Assembly (NCBI GenBank): GCA_003024175.1
Contig: MDYQ01000020.1
Location: 62,001-126,000, forward strand
Length of the DNA stretch: 64,000 bases
Source: Planoprotostelium fungivorum
Lineage: Eukaryota; Evosea; Variosea; Cavosteliida; Cavosteliaceae
Reading direction: 5' to 3'
This document shows positions 47,768 to 58,614 of the stretch, piece after piece. Position numbers and translations under genes: made by a program. The notes under the pieces were generated by a model. That model worked only from the letters and a program-made list of their open reading frames with translations, did no database searches and was not told the origin of the DNA. Each line of letters opens with the position of its first letter. The first letter of the stretch is position 1.

Positions 47768-48525
47768 TTATTCTCGAGAGATGACTTCATATCCTCTCTT
47801 CACTCTTGGAAAGATGAAAGCCAACCCAATGACAAACAAGAGGAGACCGACGCCAGCGACGGCAACGCTGAAGAGATGGTGCTTTCTCCTGCAAGAATCA
47901 GCTCACCAATCACATCCCCGATCGGCTCACATCACACGATCGTAATCGCAATTTGACGAGTTATTCACCGTCTGTGACTTCCAATCCTCTGTCCTCACCT
48001 GTGGTGCGGTCAGAATGAGGACGATGACAACATTCCATCTCACCGTGATGTTGGCTGATACAGGAGAGACGTCAGCACTCGAGATGAGCAGAGTCGTTCC
48101 AAAAGTGCACAAGTGCAGTGTGTTCCCGGCCAAGGAAGAGAACATCATGGCTTCGATCGTGTTCTTCTTCTTCACTGTCCAATTCCCACTTGTGGCAGAG
48201 AACATAAGGATCTTGGCGGGAGAGTCGCTGGTAATGCGAACGGTGTGTTGTGTTTGTATTTCGAAAGTGAGACGGTCAGATGAGAGAACGAGAGATGGGA
48301 AGACGCCTGAAAAAGATCAGGATGAGTCATACTCTGAGCCTCACCGTCTGCCTCATCGGTGAATCGACTTACGTCTTGTCTTTGAAGGAGGATGGATGAG
48401 GTAACTGCACCAGCAATGACGCAGAGGGCGACAAAAAGTATCAAGTATCCGCAGGACCTCTCCCAGCTACCTCCCTTGGGTAACCATCCCGTAGTGTGTT
48501 GTGTTTGTGAGAGTATTGCAGTCAT
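47768..48525 (-). CDS. Unrecognised membrane protein with two TM segments
   Basis: Starts MTAILSQTQHTTGWLPKGGS and has a membrane helix SCGYLILFVALCVIAGAVTS near residue 27. After an intron a beta-rich luminal or extracellular part follows (LTFEIQTQHTVRITSDSPAK, LMFSATSGNWTVKKKNTIEA, GTTLLISSADVSPVSANITV). Another intron leads to a second helix FSVAVAGVGLLLFVIGLAFI and a short basic tail FPRVKRGYEVISRE, with TAA at 47768-47770. The layout (N-terminal TM, loop of about 120 residues with possible N-glycosylation sites, C-terminal TM) suggests both ends are cytosolic. The first intron's exact phase is uncertain. I do not recognise the family. Confidence 0.6.
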
Positions 48526-48750
48526 GTCTATCAGTAATTCATGCGCTGTAGCGCAGGTCCTTGGCCATGTGGGTGGTTGCGAGCGAGTGTGGCTTCTTCT
48601 CTTCTGTTTCCGGAAGAGATGATGAGCAGAAGTGGAAGGTGGTTTCAATGAAGGCTTCAGGTGTCCGAAGTCGACCACTTCGGGCACATACTATATTATG
48701 TAAAAGTTTTTGAGCGAATTATCGACTGTGAAAAATAGCGGAAACGCATG

Positions 48751-48823
48751 GCCCGTCTAGCTCAGTCGGTAGAGCGCACGGCTCTTAACCGTGTGGTCGG
48801 GGGTTCGAGCCCCCCGGTGGGCG
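48751..48823 (+). tRNA. tRNA-Lys(CTT), copy 3
   Basis: Identical in all 73 positions to copies 1 and 2, on the same strand, just upstream of the membrane-protein gene's 5' end. Followed by TATCTTTTG, again a T-run terminator. Confidence 0.97.
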
Positions 48824-49059
48824 CTATCTTTTGCCCAATGCTGCATCGACATACAAAAAAACATATCTCTACACAGACAGACATTCTCCATGGAACACAA
48901 GCTTTAATGCCAGGGAAGGATAGATTTTTACTTTACGATATCGTGAATAGTGCAATGGAAGGGAGGTTCTCGACATCTTTTACTGATCTCAATAAATAGA
49001 GAATAAAGTAAAAGGTCGCAACCGTTACAGCCCGGGAATTCAAAATCAAGATCGCGGCG

Positions 49060-52000
49060 ATGCATGGCAGGGGTGGCGGGCTTTCGATTGATTCTTTAGA
49101 ATCCTCTCAGAGATCAATCCACGAGTTATCCACTCAACTCTACAAGAATGGAGCCATATCGGTGGGAGCTCATCTTCGTATGACGCGTGGAGGTCTGATG
49201 GTTTCTTCAGGATGATGTCTATATCGATCTAGGCGACAATGCAATCGAATTGACCCAACAGATTCAGACCATCGAAGGTCTACTATCATCTCGAGAATCC
49301 ATCTCTGAACTTCGCAATCAACTAACGGCAACGAGGCAACAATTGTTTGATGTGGGCGACTTTTGATCACATGGATGTGATTGATATCCGACAGGAGCTG
49401 GATGCGAGAAGGCAAACAGCGTACGTGGGCGATCATTTTCAACAAACAATTCAACAACTGATCAGTGAGGTGAGTTCATCGCATAAGTTGTCAATGTAAC
49501 ATGCCAATCCCATCAGGCGAACGATTGTGAAGACATCAGCGACAAGGTCGCTCGACTACTCGAGGGTTTAGTCGAGGAACACGAGAGAGAAAAGGCCTCC
49601 ATCCGATCCGAAATGGAAAGGATCAGAGATGAGTACGAACGCTTGCAATCCATCCACATCTCCAACGTGAGTCACCATCACCTCTCATCATCTCGATTGA
49701 AAGACATCGTCAGATGGACACTGCCCATCTTTCCACAGAGGCCAAGATGGCATTTGCCGATCTCCTCTCCACCATCGATCAAGTGTCCCATCAGAACCAA
49801 GAGATCTCTCATCGAGTCCGTTTCTCTCAGCGACCGTCCCGAAATGCACACGATGCGATCACATCACCCCGCTCGATCGACACCAGCCACCGTGAGACGA
49901 TGACTCATTCAGAAGACAAGAGAGACATCACGACATCACCCATCTCATTTCATCATCCAAAAGATGGACATCTCTCATTGTCACCCATGGAGACCGTTTC
50001 CATCTCGCCCCTTGTTACAAAAGACCTCTCGCCTCAATCGACATTGCAAACTCGCCAGGCCAACGAGGACAGAGAGAAGAGGGAGAGAGAAGCAGAAGAG
50101 TTGAGATATTTAGAAGCCCAACGAGAAGAGCAGAGGAGAGAAGAAGAGAGACAAGAGGAAATCACCGAGTTGAAATCGAACGTCCGACGTCTAGAAGATG
50201 AGCTGCATGATGCCCTGTCCCATCACACCGCCGAACTTCAAGAGTTAGCCCTGGCTCACGAAACGGAAAAGAACGAATACCGAGAGAGGTACAACGAAGA
50301 CCTCTTCAACCGAAAAGAATATGAGATCCACGAGCTGTCCATCATCATCTCGGACCTGCGTAACGAACTCAACGAAACGAACGAGAATCTATCTCGCGTA
50401 GAGAGGGCCTTGGAGGAAGAGAGTCGATCGAGGAGAGAAGACATGACGACTTCGTTGGCCGATCGACATCATGATGATGGTGATGGAGGTGGCGATGATG
50501 ACGGTATGGAGGTCGAGCTCTTGCGAATGGAGAACAACAATCTGAACGAGAGAATCACAAACTTGGTCCGACATCAGGAGGAGTCTGAAGATCGTCTCAT
50601 GTCCGATCGTCAGAGACATCGCGATGAGATGACTCGACTCGAAGAAGAGAGGGAGAAGGAGAAGAGAGAGGAGAAAGAAGAACGACGAAAGGAGAGAGAA
50701 GAATTTGAAACTCGCTGCCATCAGATGAGCGAAGAGATGGAGGCTCTCAAGAACGAAATTTCCCTTTTGAAAGAAGAGAAGAAGAAGAGACAAGAAGAGA
50801 ACAACCGAGAGAGAGAAGAAGAAGGCAACAAATACCGAGAAGAACTGCAAGAGATGAACCGATCGCATCAGATCATTATCGAAGATGTCAGGAGAGAAGC
50901 GAGAGAAGAAGTCGAGAGATCGAATCGAAAGGCGGCAGAGAAATCAGCCAGGGACCGAGAGACCATCCACCAAGAGAAAGAAGACAGACACACACGAACC
51001 ATAACGGACATGCAGAAGAGACACGAGGCGGAACTGTCCCAGATCGAGAGGGATTCACAAGTCGACGTGGAATCGGCCAAGAGAGACCACAAGGACGAGA
51101 TAGAGGAGATGAGAAGGATCTACCGTGAGGAAATGGAGGAAGTCAAGAGAATCCACCAACAGAAGATGGAGAAGGCAAAGAGAGAGGAGGCAGAGAGAAT
51201 GGCCGAATTCGAGACTCGATTCGAAGAGAGGAGACAGAGAGAGAGGGATGTGGAGGAGAAGGGAGAGGAAGAGAAGGTCAACCGATTGGAGGAGCGGTTA
51301 GAACGAGTCATTCGAGACCACGCGAGGGAGATCGAAATTCAAAATTCAAATCACGCGGGAGAGATGAAGAGATTGAGGGAGGAGCATTCTGAATCAGAAA
51401 AGAAGTGGAAGGAACGGCTCGAAGAGGCTAGTAGCCTGACAGAGGTACCCACACCACGCGACTACAACGACGGAAATTTCCCCGAAATGGAATCCCTGAA
51501 GCAGCAGCTGCGTAAAGATAACGGAGAGTCTCACGGTAACAAACGCAACCTCAGTTTCGTCTTACCGACAGAAGAAGACGAGAGGAAGAGTGATCACGTG
51601 GACAGACTGATGGGAGAGCTAAGGAGATTGAAGGCTGAGATGGAAGCAGTGAGAGAGGAGGTGTGTGACTTCATCATGACTTCATCATGACGTGGACAGG
51701 CTGAAGAAGAGAGGAAGAAGAGGGAGACGATAGAACAAGAGAAGATGAAATTAGAACAGACGGTGGTGGAGAGGAATCACAGTTTGGTGGAGAAGGAGAA
51801 CAAATTGAAGAAATTCAAGAACAAGTTCAACACAACGAGGGTGAGATATTTTCCCGCCCTTTTCGAAGATTCAAATTTCAAAGGGTAAATTAGAGATGGA
51901 GTTGATGGACGCCAAGAAGAATCTGCAGTTCGAAGAGACAGCGAGAGAATTCCATCAAGTGGTGATCTCTGAGAAGAATCCGAATCAAGAGGAGAAGATC

Positions 52001-53973
52001 AACAGACCACCGAGCCTACTCACGGTAGATCGATTCAGTGACATGTGACGTTTGACGTTTGACAGTTGTTCCAAGAACAGAACGGATCTATACCTTCCAC
52101 ACCGAGGATGGGTAAGACGGAAGAAGAGGAGGGAGTCACTTGGAACGAGATGCAGAGGATGAGAGTGGAAGATCTGGAGAGACAGATCGTAGAGTATATG
52201 GACAGATGGGCCAGAGAGAGACAAGATCTAGATGTGAGCTGACGATGATGATCATCATGATCGATCATCATCATGATCATCGTGAACATTTGAGAGTGTG
52301 ATGTCTCACTGGAGAGTAGATCGAATTGGAAGAAACGAAAGAGCTGATGAGAGCCATGAGAGATCAGATGAGAATCAGGGAGAACGAAGACGCACAGATC
52401 ATAGAAGACCTACGACAAGAGTTGTCTTTAACGTCCAAGGTGACCTTTTCATGATGATGATCACGATCGTCATGTCATGATCCATGTGATGACACCTCAC
52501 AGCAGATCGTTGTAGAGGAAGTGACCATCTCACGCCCTGAAGATGAAAACGACAAGAAGATGAAAGAGGCTTACGATGAGATCCACAAGCTCCAACTCAA
52601 ATTCCAAGAAGAGATCCGCGCCGCTCATCTACAACGAGACCGCCAAAAGAAAAGGGCGGGAAATCTTTTGCAGAGCCAAGAATTCGAGCGAGAAAAACAC
52701 GCCAAGGAGAGAGAAGAAGAGAGAGAAAAGAGTATACGTGAGAGGGAGGAGCTAAAGAGGGGGCTCGATGTCAACTTGAAACAACTGGAAGAGGAATACA
52801 AGAGGAGAGAAGAAGAGATGAAGAAGAAGGAGACCGAGGTGGGCGGGACATTTGAATTTCGAAAAATAACGAACGGCAGTTACGGAAGCAGATGGCCGAA
52901 GCGAGAGCCGACCATGAGAGTTACGTCTTCTCTCTCATCGAAGAAAAAGACATCATCTGGAGGGAATTAGAAAACATGAGAAAAGAATCGAGAAAAAATT
53001 CCACCGAGGTGAAGAAGACATTTCGAAATCGAAAAGAGATTGAAAAAAACATCGAAAAAAGTGAAGAAAAACTGAGAAGAAAATGTAGACACCGAAAAGA
53101 CATGCGATGTCCCTCGAGTCCTCAAAATCTTCGATTCGATCAGACAGACAAGAAGATACGGAGGAGATGAAGAGACTGATGGACATGGTCAAACTACTCA
53201 AGAGAGATAGAAAGGCATTGAAACAAGTGAGTCTTCGTCATCATCACCATCATCATCATGGACATGATGATCATCATGGGTGTGGAGGATGGATGCTGAT
53301 GGATGTCTCTTAGCATCTGATGCAGAAGGAAGAAGAGATCAAGGCGTATAAGGACGAGCACAAGAGGATGAAGACCTTCTATCGCGACGAGATCAGTGAG
53401 ATCATGCAGAGGAACGACATAGAGATCTCTCTGGGTCAGTCATCACATCATCATGCACCACCATCCATCATCACATCATCATCCTATCAACATCCTCCAA
53501 ATCATCGACATCATCAACATCTTCTGCATCATCGACACAAACACCATCATGATGCATCACCGACTCATCCTCTATAGTGAAGGAGAGGAATCGAGTGGAA
53601 CAGAACCACCTCATCCAACAGATCGCCCAGAGAGAGACACTCCTCATGGACGCACAGAGCATGGCCGGACGGCTCCTGAGACTGAGTGACATCTGTGCCA
53701 ACCTCATCTTCCAGAAGAGGTTCCTCCTGTGGAAAGAGAAGAAGAAAGAAGGTGACTTTCGTCTTTAGAACATGACGCAGCATGGTGTCGCTGATGGAAT
53801 CTGAACGTGTCGTAGGTCCGATGTCTCCGAGATACGCAGCGAAGGGAAGTCCAGCGAGGAGAAGATTCAGAGCTGCAGGCTATCTCATCCTCTCCATCTG
53901 CAGGATGAGGCTGTTGTGCAGGACGCACGAGAAGTGGAAGGATGACACGAAGAGGTGGTCGTTCCAAGGATGA
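49060..53973 (+). CDS. Coiled-coil protein with C-terminal PACT centrosome-targeting domain
   Basis: Starts MHGRGGGLSIDSLESSQRSI and is almost wholly coiled coil, about 1,400 residues, with very Glu/Arg-rich stretches (EREKEEEK-like heptads) in one exon of nearly 2 kb (49740-51660) and then many small exons. The last exons give LRLSDICANLIFQKRFLLW, and, across an intron, GPMSPRYAAKGSPARRRFRA and AGYLILSICRMRLLCRTHEK. This follows the PACT (pericentrin-AKAP450) domain: FQKRYLL..., then RFRSAVRVxIAxxRMRFLV. PACT domains dock proteins on centrioles and basal bodies. The protein is therefore a pericentrin-like centrosome/basal-body scaffold. No calmodulin or kinase domain is seen. Confidence 0.82.
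52233..52290. repeat. GATCATCATGATC palindromic repeat in an intron of the PACT gene
   Basis: Nested copies of GATGATGATCATCATGATC can pair with themselves. The block sits at the 5' part of an intron that begins GTGAGCTGACG and ends near GGAGAGTAG. Confidence 0.75.
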
Positions 53974-54130
53974 GGATGTACATAAAGATGATGGAGAGGT
54001 CGGTGATGATGATGGACACCATTGAGGTGTTTGCCTGACGTGTGGACATTTGTAATTCTTGGAGGAATATCTCGATCGTCTACAACGAGGAGTTCGCGTC
54101 AGCACGAGTCAAACCGTCACAAACCAAGAG

Positions 54131-56221
54131 ATGATGAAAGTCACGCTCTTACTGTGCACTCTCGTTGCACTTTCCTTCGCCATTTCGGCCCCCAAATGGC
54201 CCAAGCAGGTATGGGAGGAGTGGATCACACGGGATCACTGATTCTCAAACAGTATTATGCCAGAACTGTCTTCAGTATCCCATACTGGAACATGTCTGAG
54301 CCCATCGACGTGTGGTACGATGGAGTCAACAACCGTCAGAGGATCGATTACTATGCAGGAATGGTGAGTCTGACCTCTCCTCTCTTTGATCTGACTCAAT
54401 CAGGCCACCTACGTCTGGAGATTCGATCAACAGACCCTCTATGAAGTCGTTCCCCGTGTCGATGTCTTGGTGTGAACCATTCATTCTCACTTTTAGCTGA
54501 TCTTCACGGATAGAACTGCTTCCAACAACCACTGGGAGGAGATGGAGGACTCACCACCGTTCTACCCGATCTGTCCACCTGGGACTACGCTGGAGTGGAA
54601 GCCATCAAGGGTTCTAACTGCCACAAATACGTCCAGGTACATCTTCTACCTCCAACCTCATGCAACCATCCATCTCCATCCATTCCTTCTCATCTCATTC
54701 GCATCTCAGATTGTCAAGAACGGCAACACCACTGCCAACTACAACTTCTACGTCGATGCCAAGACCATGGAGCCCGTTCAGATCTACCTCTTCGGCTACG
54801 ATTTCATCTTCGGTTCTCACCCCGACATCTACATCTTGGACTTCATCGAGTACGATGCAGGTCTCGTCTCCGATCAGGTTCGAAATTTAAATCATTTCAA
54901 AATGATTTCATTCTCCATCTACAACGACACTCATCCTCGAAGGTGTTCAACGCCCCCGGTGTCTGCAAGAAGCAGGACAGGCTCGTTGTAGAGGAGAAGC
55001 CCAACGGCAGAGGAGCCATTCGAGCTCGCGGACGCCTCGGACAGTTGTCCGTCTTCTCTCCCGTCGAGACCGATGACGAGTTCGAGCTCTTCACTCAAGC
55101 ACACGGCAAGCTCTACCACAGTGAAGTCGAGAAGAGACACAGGAGAAGTGTCTACCAGAGAAACAAGAGATACATCGAGAGTCACAACGCCCAGGGTGGA
55201 AAGACATACAAGCGTGAGTGGAGGTGAAGGGAAGGAGAACTCAAGTGGAGACAGTGAAGATGAATAAGTTTGGAGACTACACACAGACTGAGCTGAAGGA
55301 GCTCATCAGACCTTCTCTGTCTACACCTCGCTCTCAATCGCAGAACAGAGCGACCCACACTCACAAAGTGGAAAAATCACAGAAGATTCCCCAGTCGATC
55401 GACTGGGTTGAGAAGGGAGCCGTCAACCCACCCAAGGACCAAGGAGTGAGTTTCAAATTTCAAATCTCCCGCCCGATTGACTCTCCATCAGATCTGCGGT
55501 TCTTGCTGGACCTTCGGTACCACCGGTGAATTTTCGAAATTCAAACTTCCCGCCAACAGAAGACTCACTCGTTCCAGGTACCTTAGAGGGAGCTTACTTC
55601 ATCAAGACGGGTCAGCTCTTGTCTTTATCCGAGCAGCAGCTCGTCGACTGTGCCTGGACTGAGGGTAACTCTGCCTGTGATGGTGGAGAGGCATCCGGCG
55701 CTCTACAATTCGTCATGGACAATGGAGGTATCGCATTAGAGCAGACTTACCGCTACATCATGCTCGACCACTTTTGCAACACCGAAGACCGCTCCGGCAT
55801 CACCATAAAGGGTGACGTCCATCTACAACCAGCCACTCTGAACCTCCAACAGGCTACGTCAACGTCAGCAGCGGAGACGAGAAGGCATTGACCGCCGCGA
55901 TTTCCCTCGGACCCGTCGCCATTGCCATCGATGCTTCTCACCCCTCGTTCACCTTCTACTCTGAGGGAGTCTACAACGAGCCACTTTGCAAGAACGGCGT
56001 GGACGATCTAGACCACGAGGTTCTGGCCGTTGGCTACGGCACTGACGACGAGGGCAATGAATTCTACCTCGTGAAGAAGTGAGGGAGAATTTGTGGAAAT
56101 TTCGTTGACTCTCGGTAGCTCGTGGAGCACGTACTGGGGAGATGGAGGGTACATCAAGATGTCAAGGAACAACGGCAACCAGTGTGGTATCGCCACCGCT
56201 GCCACTTACCCTCTCGTGTAG
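54131..56221 (+). CDS. Secreted papain-family cysteine protease with extra N-terminal domain
   Basis: The signal peptide is [21 protein letters not shown] domain of about 230 residues precedes the protease ([69 protein letters not shown]), as in insect 26/29-kDa proteases and Dictyostelium cfaD. An I29-type prodomain follows ([16 protein letters not shown]), then the C1A catalytic domain: oxyanion Gln and active Cys in [12 protein letters not shown], His in [10 protein letters not shown], Asn in [15 protein letters not shown]. It ends AATYPLV. All catalytic residues are present, so a lysosomal or secreted active enzyme is expected. Eight or more introns. Confidence 0.92.
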
Positions 56222-56438
56222 AGGATATAAAGTAGTCTGTCACAAGCGACGCTTGAAATGACTTTCGTGTGTGTCATCGTGAAGATGTGTGCGGGCTCAT
56301 TCGAGAAGTGATGGTTTCTGATGGGAGAAGATGATTCTTCGAAGGTGAACGGAGGTTGTCTTTCTTTCGGTGAACGAAGACTGCATCTGTCGGAAACCAA
56401 ACACAATAACGATCAACAAGAGATAGACACCAAGAGAT

Positions 56439-57355
56439 ATGGCAGAGGAGAAGAAGGTCTGGTATGAGGGTGATGACATCCCAGAGAGGATCAAGATGGA
56501 GTGCAATGAGAGGGGACCAGAGCCAGGTGCAATCGTTTGTCGGATCAGATGGTTCTGATGGTTCGAATTCAGATCAACTAAGACCGCAGCCGTATGAGTA
56601 TTTTCTCATCTTAGATTTCGAGGCTCAGTGTGGTGTGTCCATCTGTATAATCAGGTCTGTGCTGACATCATATCCAGAGGAGAACATTAGATTGAAACCA
56701 CAGGAGATCGTCGAATTCCCTGTGCTTGCTCTGAATTCCCTTACACTAAAAGGTCTCGTCTCTCTCCCATCATCATACAGTCTAACGTCACACAGTCGAT
56801 CATGTGTTTCACACGTACGTGAGACCCACAGTATATCCGAACATCACACCCTTCTGTACTCAACTCACAGGTATCACCCAGGTACTCATTGATCCGTCTG
56901 TGCATTGTCTAAACACACGATTCAGGATATGACAGACGGCGGATTCGAATTGAGAAGAGTTCTGGAACTTTTCGAGGATTGGCTGCAACACACTGGACTG
57001 TCTTCTAAGAAATGGACCTTTGTCACCTGTGGTGATTGGGATCTGAACACATGCCTTCCATCAGAAGCGAGAGATAAGAAGATGAACCTCGAACCTCACA
57101 TGAAGCGGTGGCTCAATATCAAAAAGATGGCAGACGTATTCTGGGGTGGTCACTGTCGTGGGATGGTGAGATGTCTCATGATTGATCCTGAATCAGACTG
57201 ATGTGAAATAGTTGGACATATTGAAGAGGATTGATTTAGATCTGAGTGGTAGGCATCATTCTGGCATCGATGACTGCACCAACATCTGCAGAGGTCTCCA
57301 ACAGATGCTATCGAGTGGTTTAGACACTACAGGACAACAGCGCTCCCGAAAATGA
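56439..57355 (+). CDS. ERI1-like 3'-5' exonuclease (DEDDh)
   Basis: An exonuclease of the ERI1/THEX1 family, which trims histone mRNA ends, 5.8S rRNA or small RNAs. The start MAEEKKVWYEGDDIPERIKM leads, across introns, to YEYFLILDFEAQCEENIRLK, EIVEFPVLALN, FHTYVRPTVYPNITPFCTQL, TGITQ, FVTCGDWDLNTCLPSEARDK and HHSGIDDCTNICRGLQQML. The DEDDh residues are visible: D and E in LDFEA, D in GDWD, H and D in HHSGIDDC. The protein ends QQRSRK. It has no SAP domain at the N-terminus, so it is nearer the short ERI1-like/ERI2/ERI3 members. Four or five introns. Confidence 0.9.
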
Positions 57356-57977
57356 GAGATCAGAACAATCCACTACAGGATCAAAGTGATCATTGTTCAA
57401 TAGTCGATTGCAGAGGTGTAGTCCACGATAAAAGTGGAATCATCATGTTCCAACATCACTGATGCAGGTGCGGCAGGTGCGAGAAGACATAAAATATATT
57501 TGATTCAATTGTCTCCTGCAGCTTGGTGTTGCGGAAACTCGTCAAGCGCTAGCTTTTGAGCTTCGAGTGACATAGGCTCCTCATTTCCATTTGATCCATC
57601 AATCTACTGCAGATGTCGCGATGATGCAGATGTTGAAGGTGCGGATGTTGCGATGATGCAGATGTCGATGATGACGCTGCAGATGTCGATGATGCAGATG
57701 CCGCGATGATGTAGATATTGATGATGCAGATGATGCAGATGATGCAGATGTTGAGATGATATGATGACGACGATGGTGTAGATGTTGTGATCATCGCAGA
57801 TGTTTAGCCGATATTGCTTGGAATCGAACAAAAAAGAAGCGATGCGAAGATCATGATAATCATGAAGGTAAATTATCGAATTCGTGATAAGATGTTCCTA
57901 TTTGTGCATGCTTTTGTGATCAGATAATGCATATAAAAATGCGATGGACGGTACTCACCGGCCGAACGTAAAAGGGT
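57356..57977. other. Intergenic region with GATGCAGAT simple repeats
   Basis: 622 bp between the ERI1-like gene and tRNA-Ala. The central part (about 57600-57795) is made of GATGATGCAGATGTTG-type units, some perfect (GATGATGCA repeated three times near 57721). The rest shows nothing recognisable. Confidence 0.6.
57600..57795. repeat. GATGATGCAGAT-type minisatellite
   Basis: Irregular units based on GATGATGCAGATGTTG and GATGTCGATGATGCA repeat through about 195 bp. Both flanks are non-repetitive. Confidence 0.85.
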
Positions 57978-58050
57978 TGGAGAAGCAGGGTATCGATCCC
58001 TGTACCCCTCGCATGCTAAGCGAGTGCTCTACCATCTGAGCTACATCCCC
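57978..58050 (-). tRNA. tRNA-Ala(AGC)
   Basis: Minus-strand 73 nt with acceptor GGGGATG, D-arm TAGCTCAGATGGTAGAGC, anticodon loop TTAGCAT (anticodon AGC, Ala), T-arm CAGGGATCGATACCCTG, 3' strand CTTCTCC and discriminator A. The acceptor stem has one G-T pair and one T-T mismatch (position 6/67), where most Ala tRNAs have A. The downstream CCCTTTTAC has a T-run. Universal A and B box patterns are intact. Confidence 0.93.
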
Positions 58051-58614
58051 GAGTGATTGCGGCATGCCAGTGGAGATGTATTGTGTATCTGACAGCTACA
58101 GAAGTCGACTGACTCTTGCCATCATGACCCAGTCTGGCACCTTTTATGTCGTCAGATGACTCATGAGAGTGATAACGATCCACCTGGCAAAGATAAAGAA
58201 GGTGGGTAGAATGGAGGCAGTTATGAGGGATGGAGGAGCTGGTTCTCTGGTTTGAATCGAGAGCATTGAACATTATCTACCTCAATATTAGACAGGTAAC
58301 AATGAAAGAAAGAAGAGAATCACCTGAGCCGAGCAAGCATCGGTGAGCATTCTGTTTCGTGATGGTCGAGCTGAAGGAGTGAAGCAAAAAATTTCAATGG
58401 TTCAATTCCCTCGATTATCACCCAACCGAGAGGTATAAGAGAGATCACGAAGAGGTGACTTTAGACAAAGTTTGATCTTCTGAGCATCATCACATGTTTC
58501 ATCACGAGTCCATCTCTAATCGTGATCGCTGCCCGGCACGAATGAGATCATGTAACACAAGTCTCATCAGTGTCCATCCACAAACTCAAATCAACAGACA
58601 TCCAATACCTTCTA
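58051..58614. other. Intergenic region between tRNA-Ala and supervillin-like gene
   Basis: 564 bp; holds the 3' UTR of the supervillin-like gene. No further gene or structured RNA is recognised. Confidence 0.5.
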
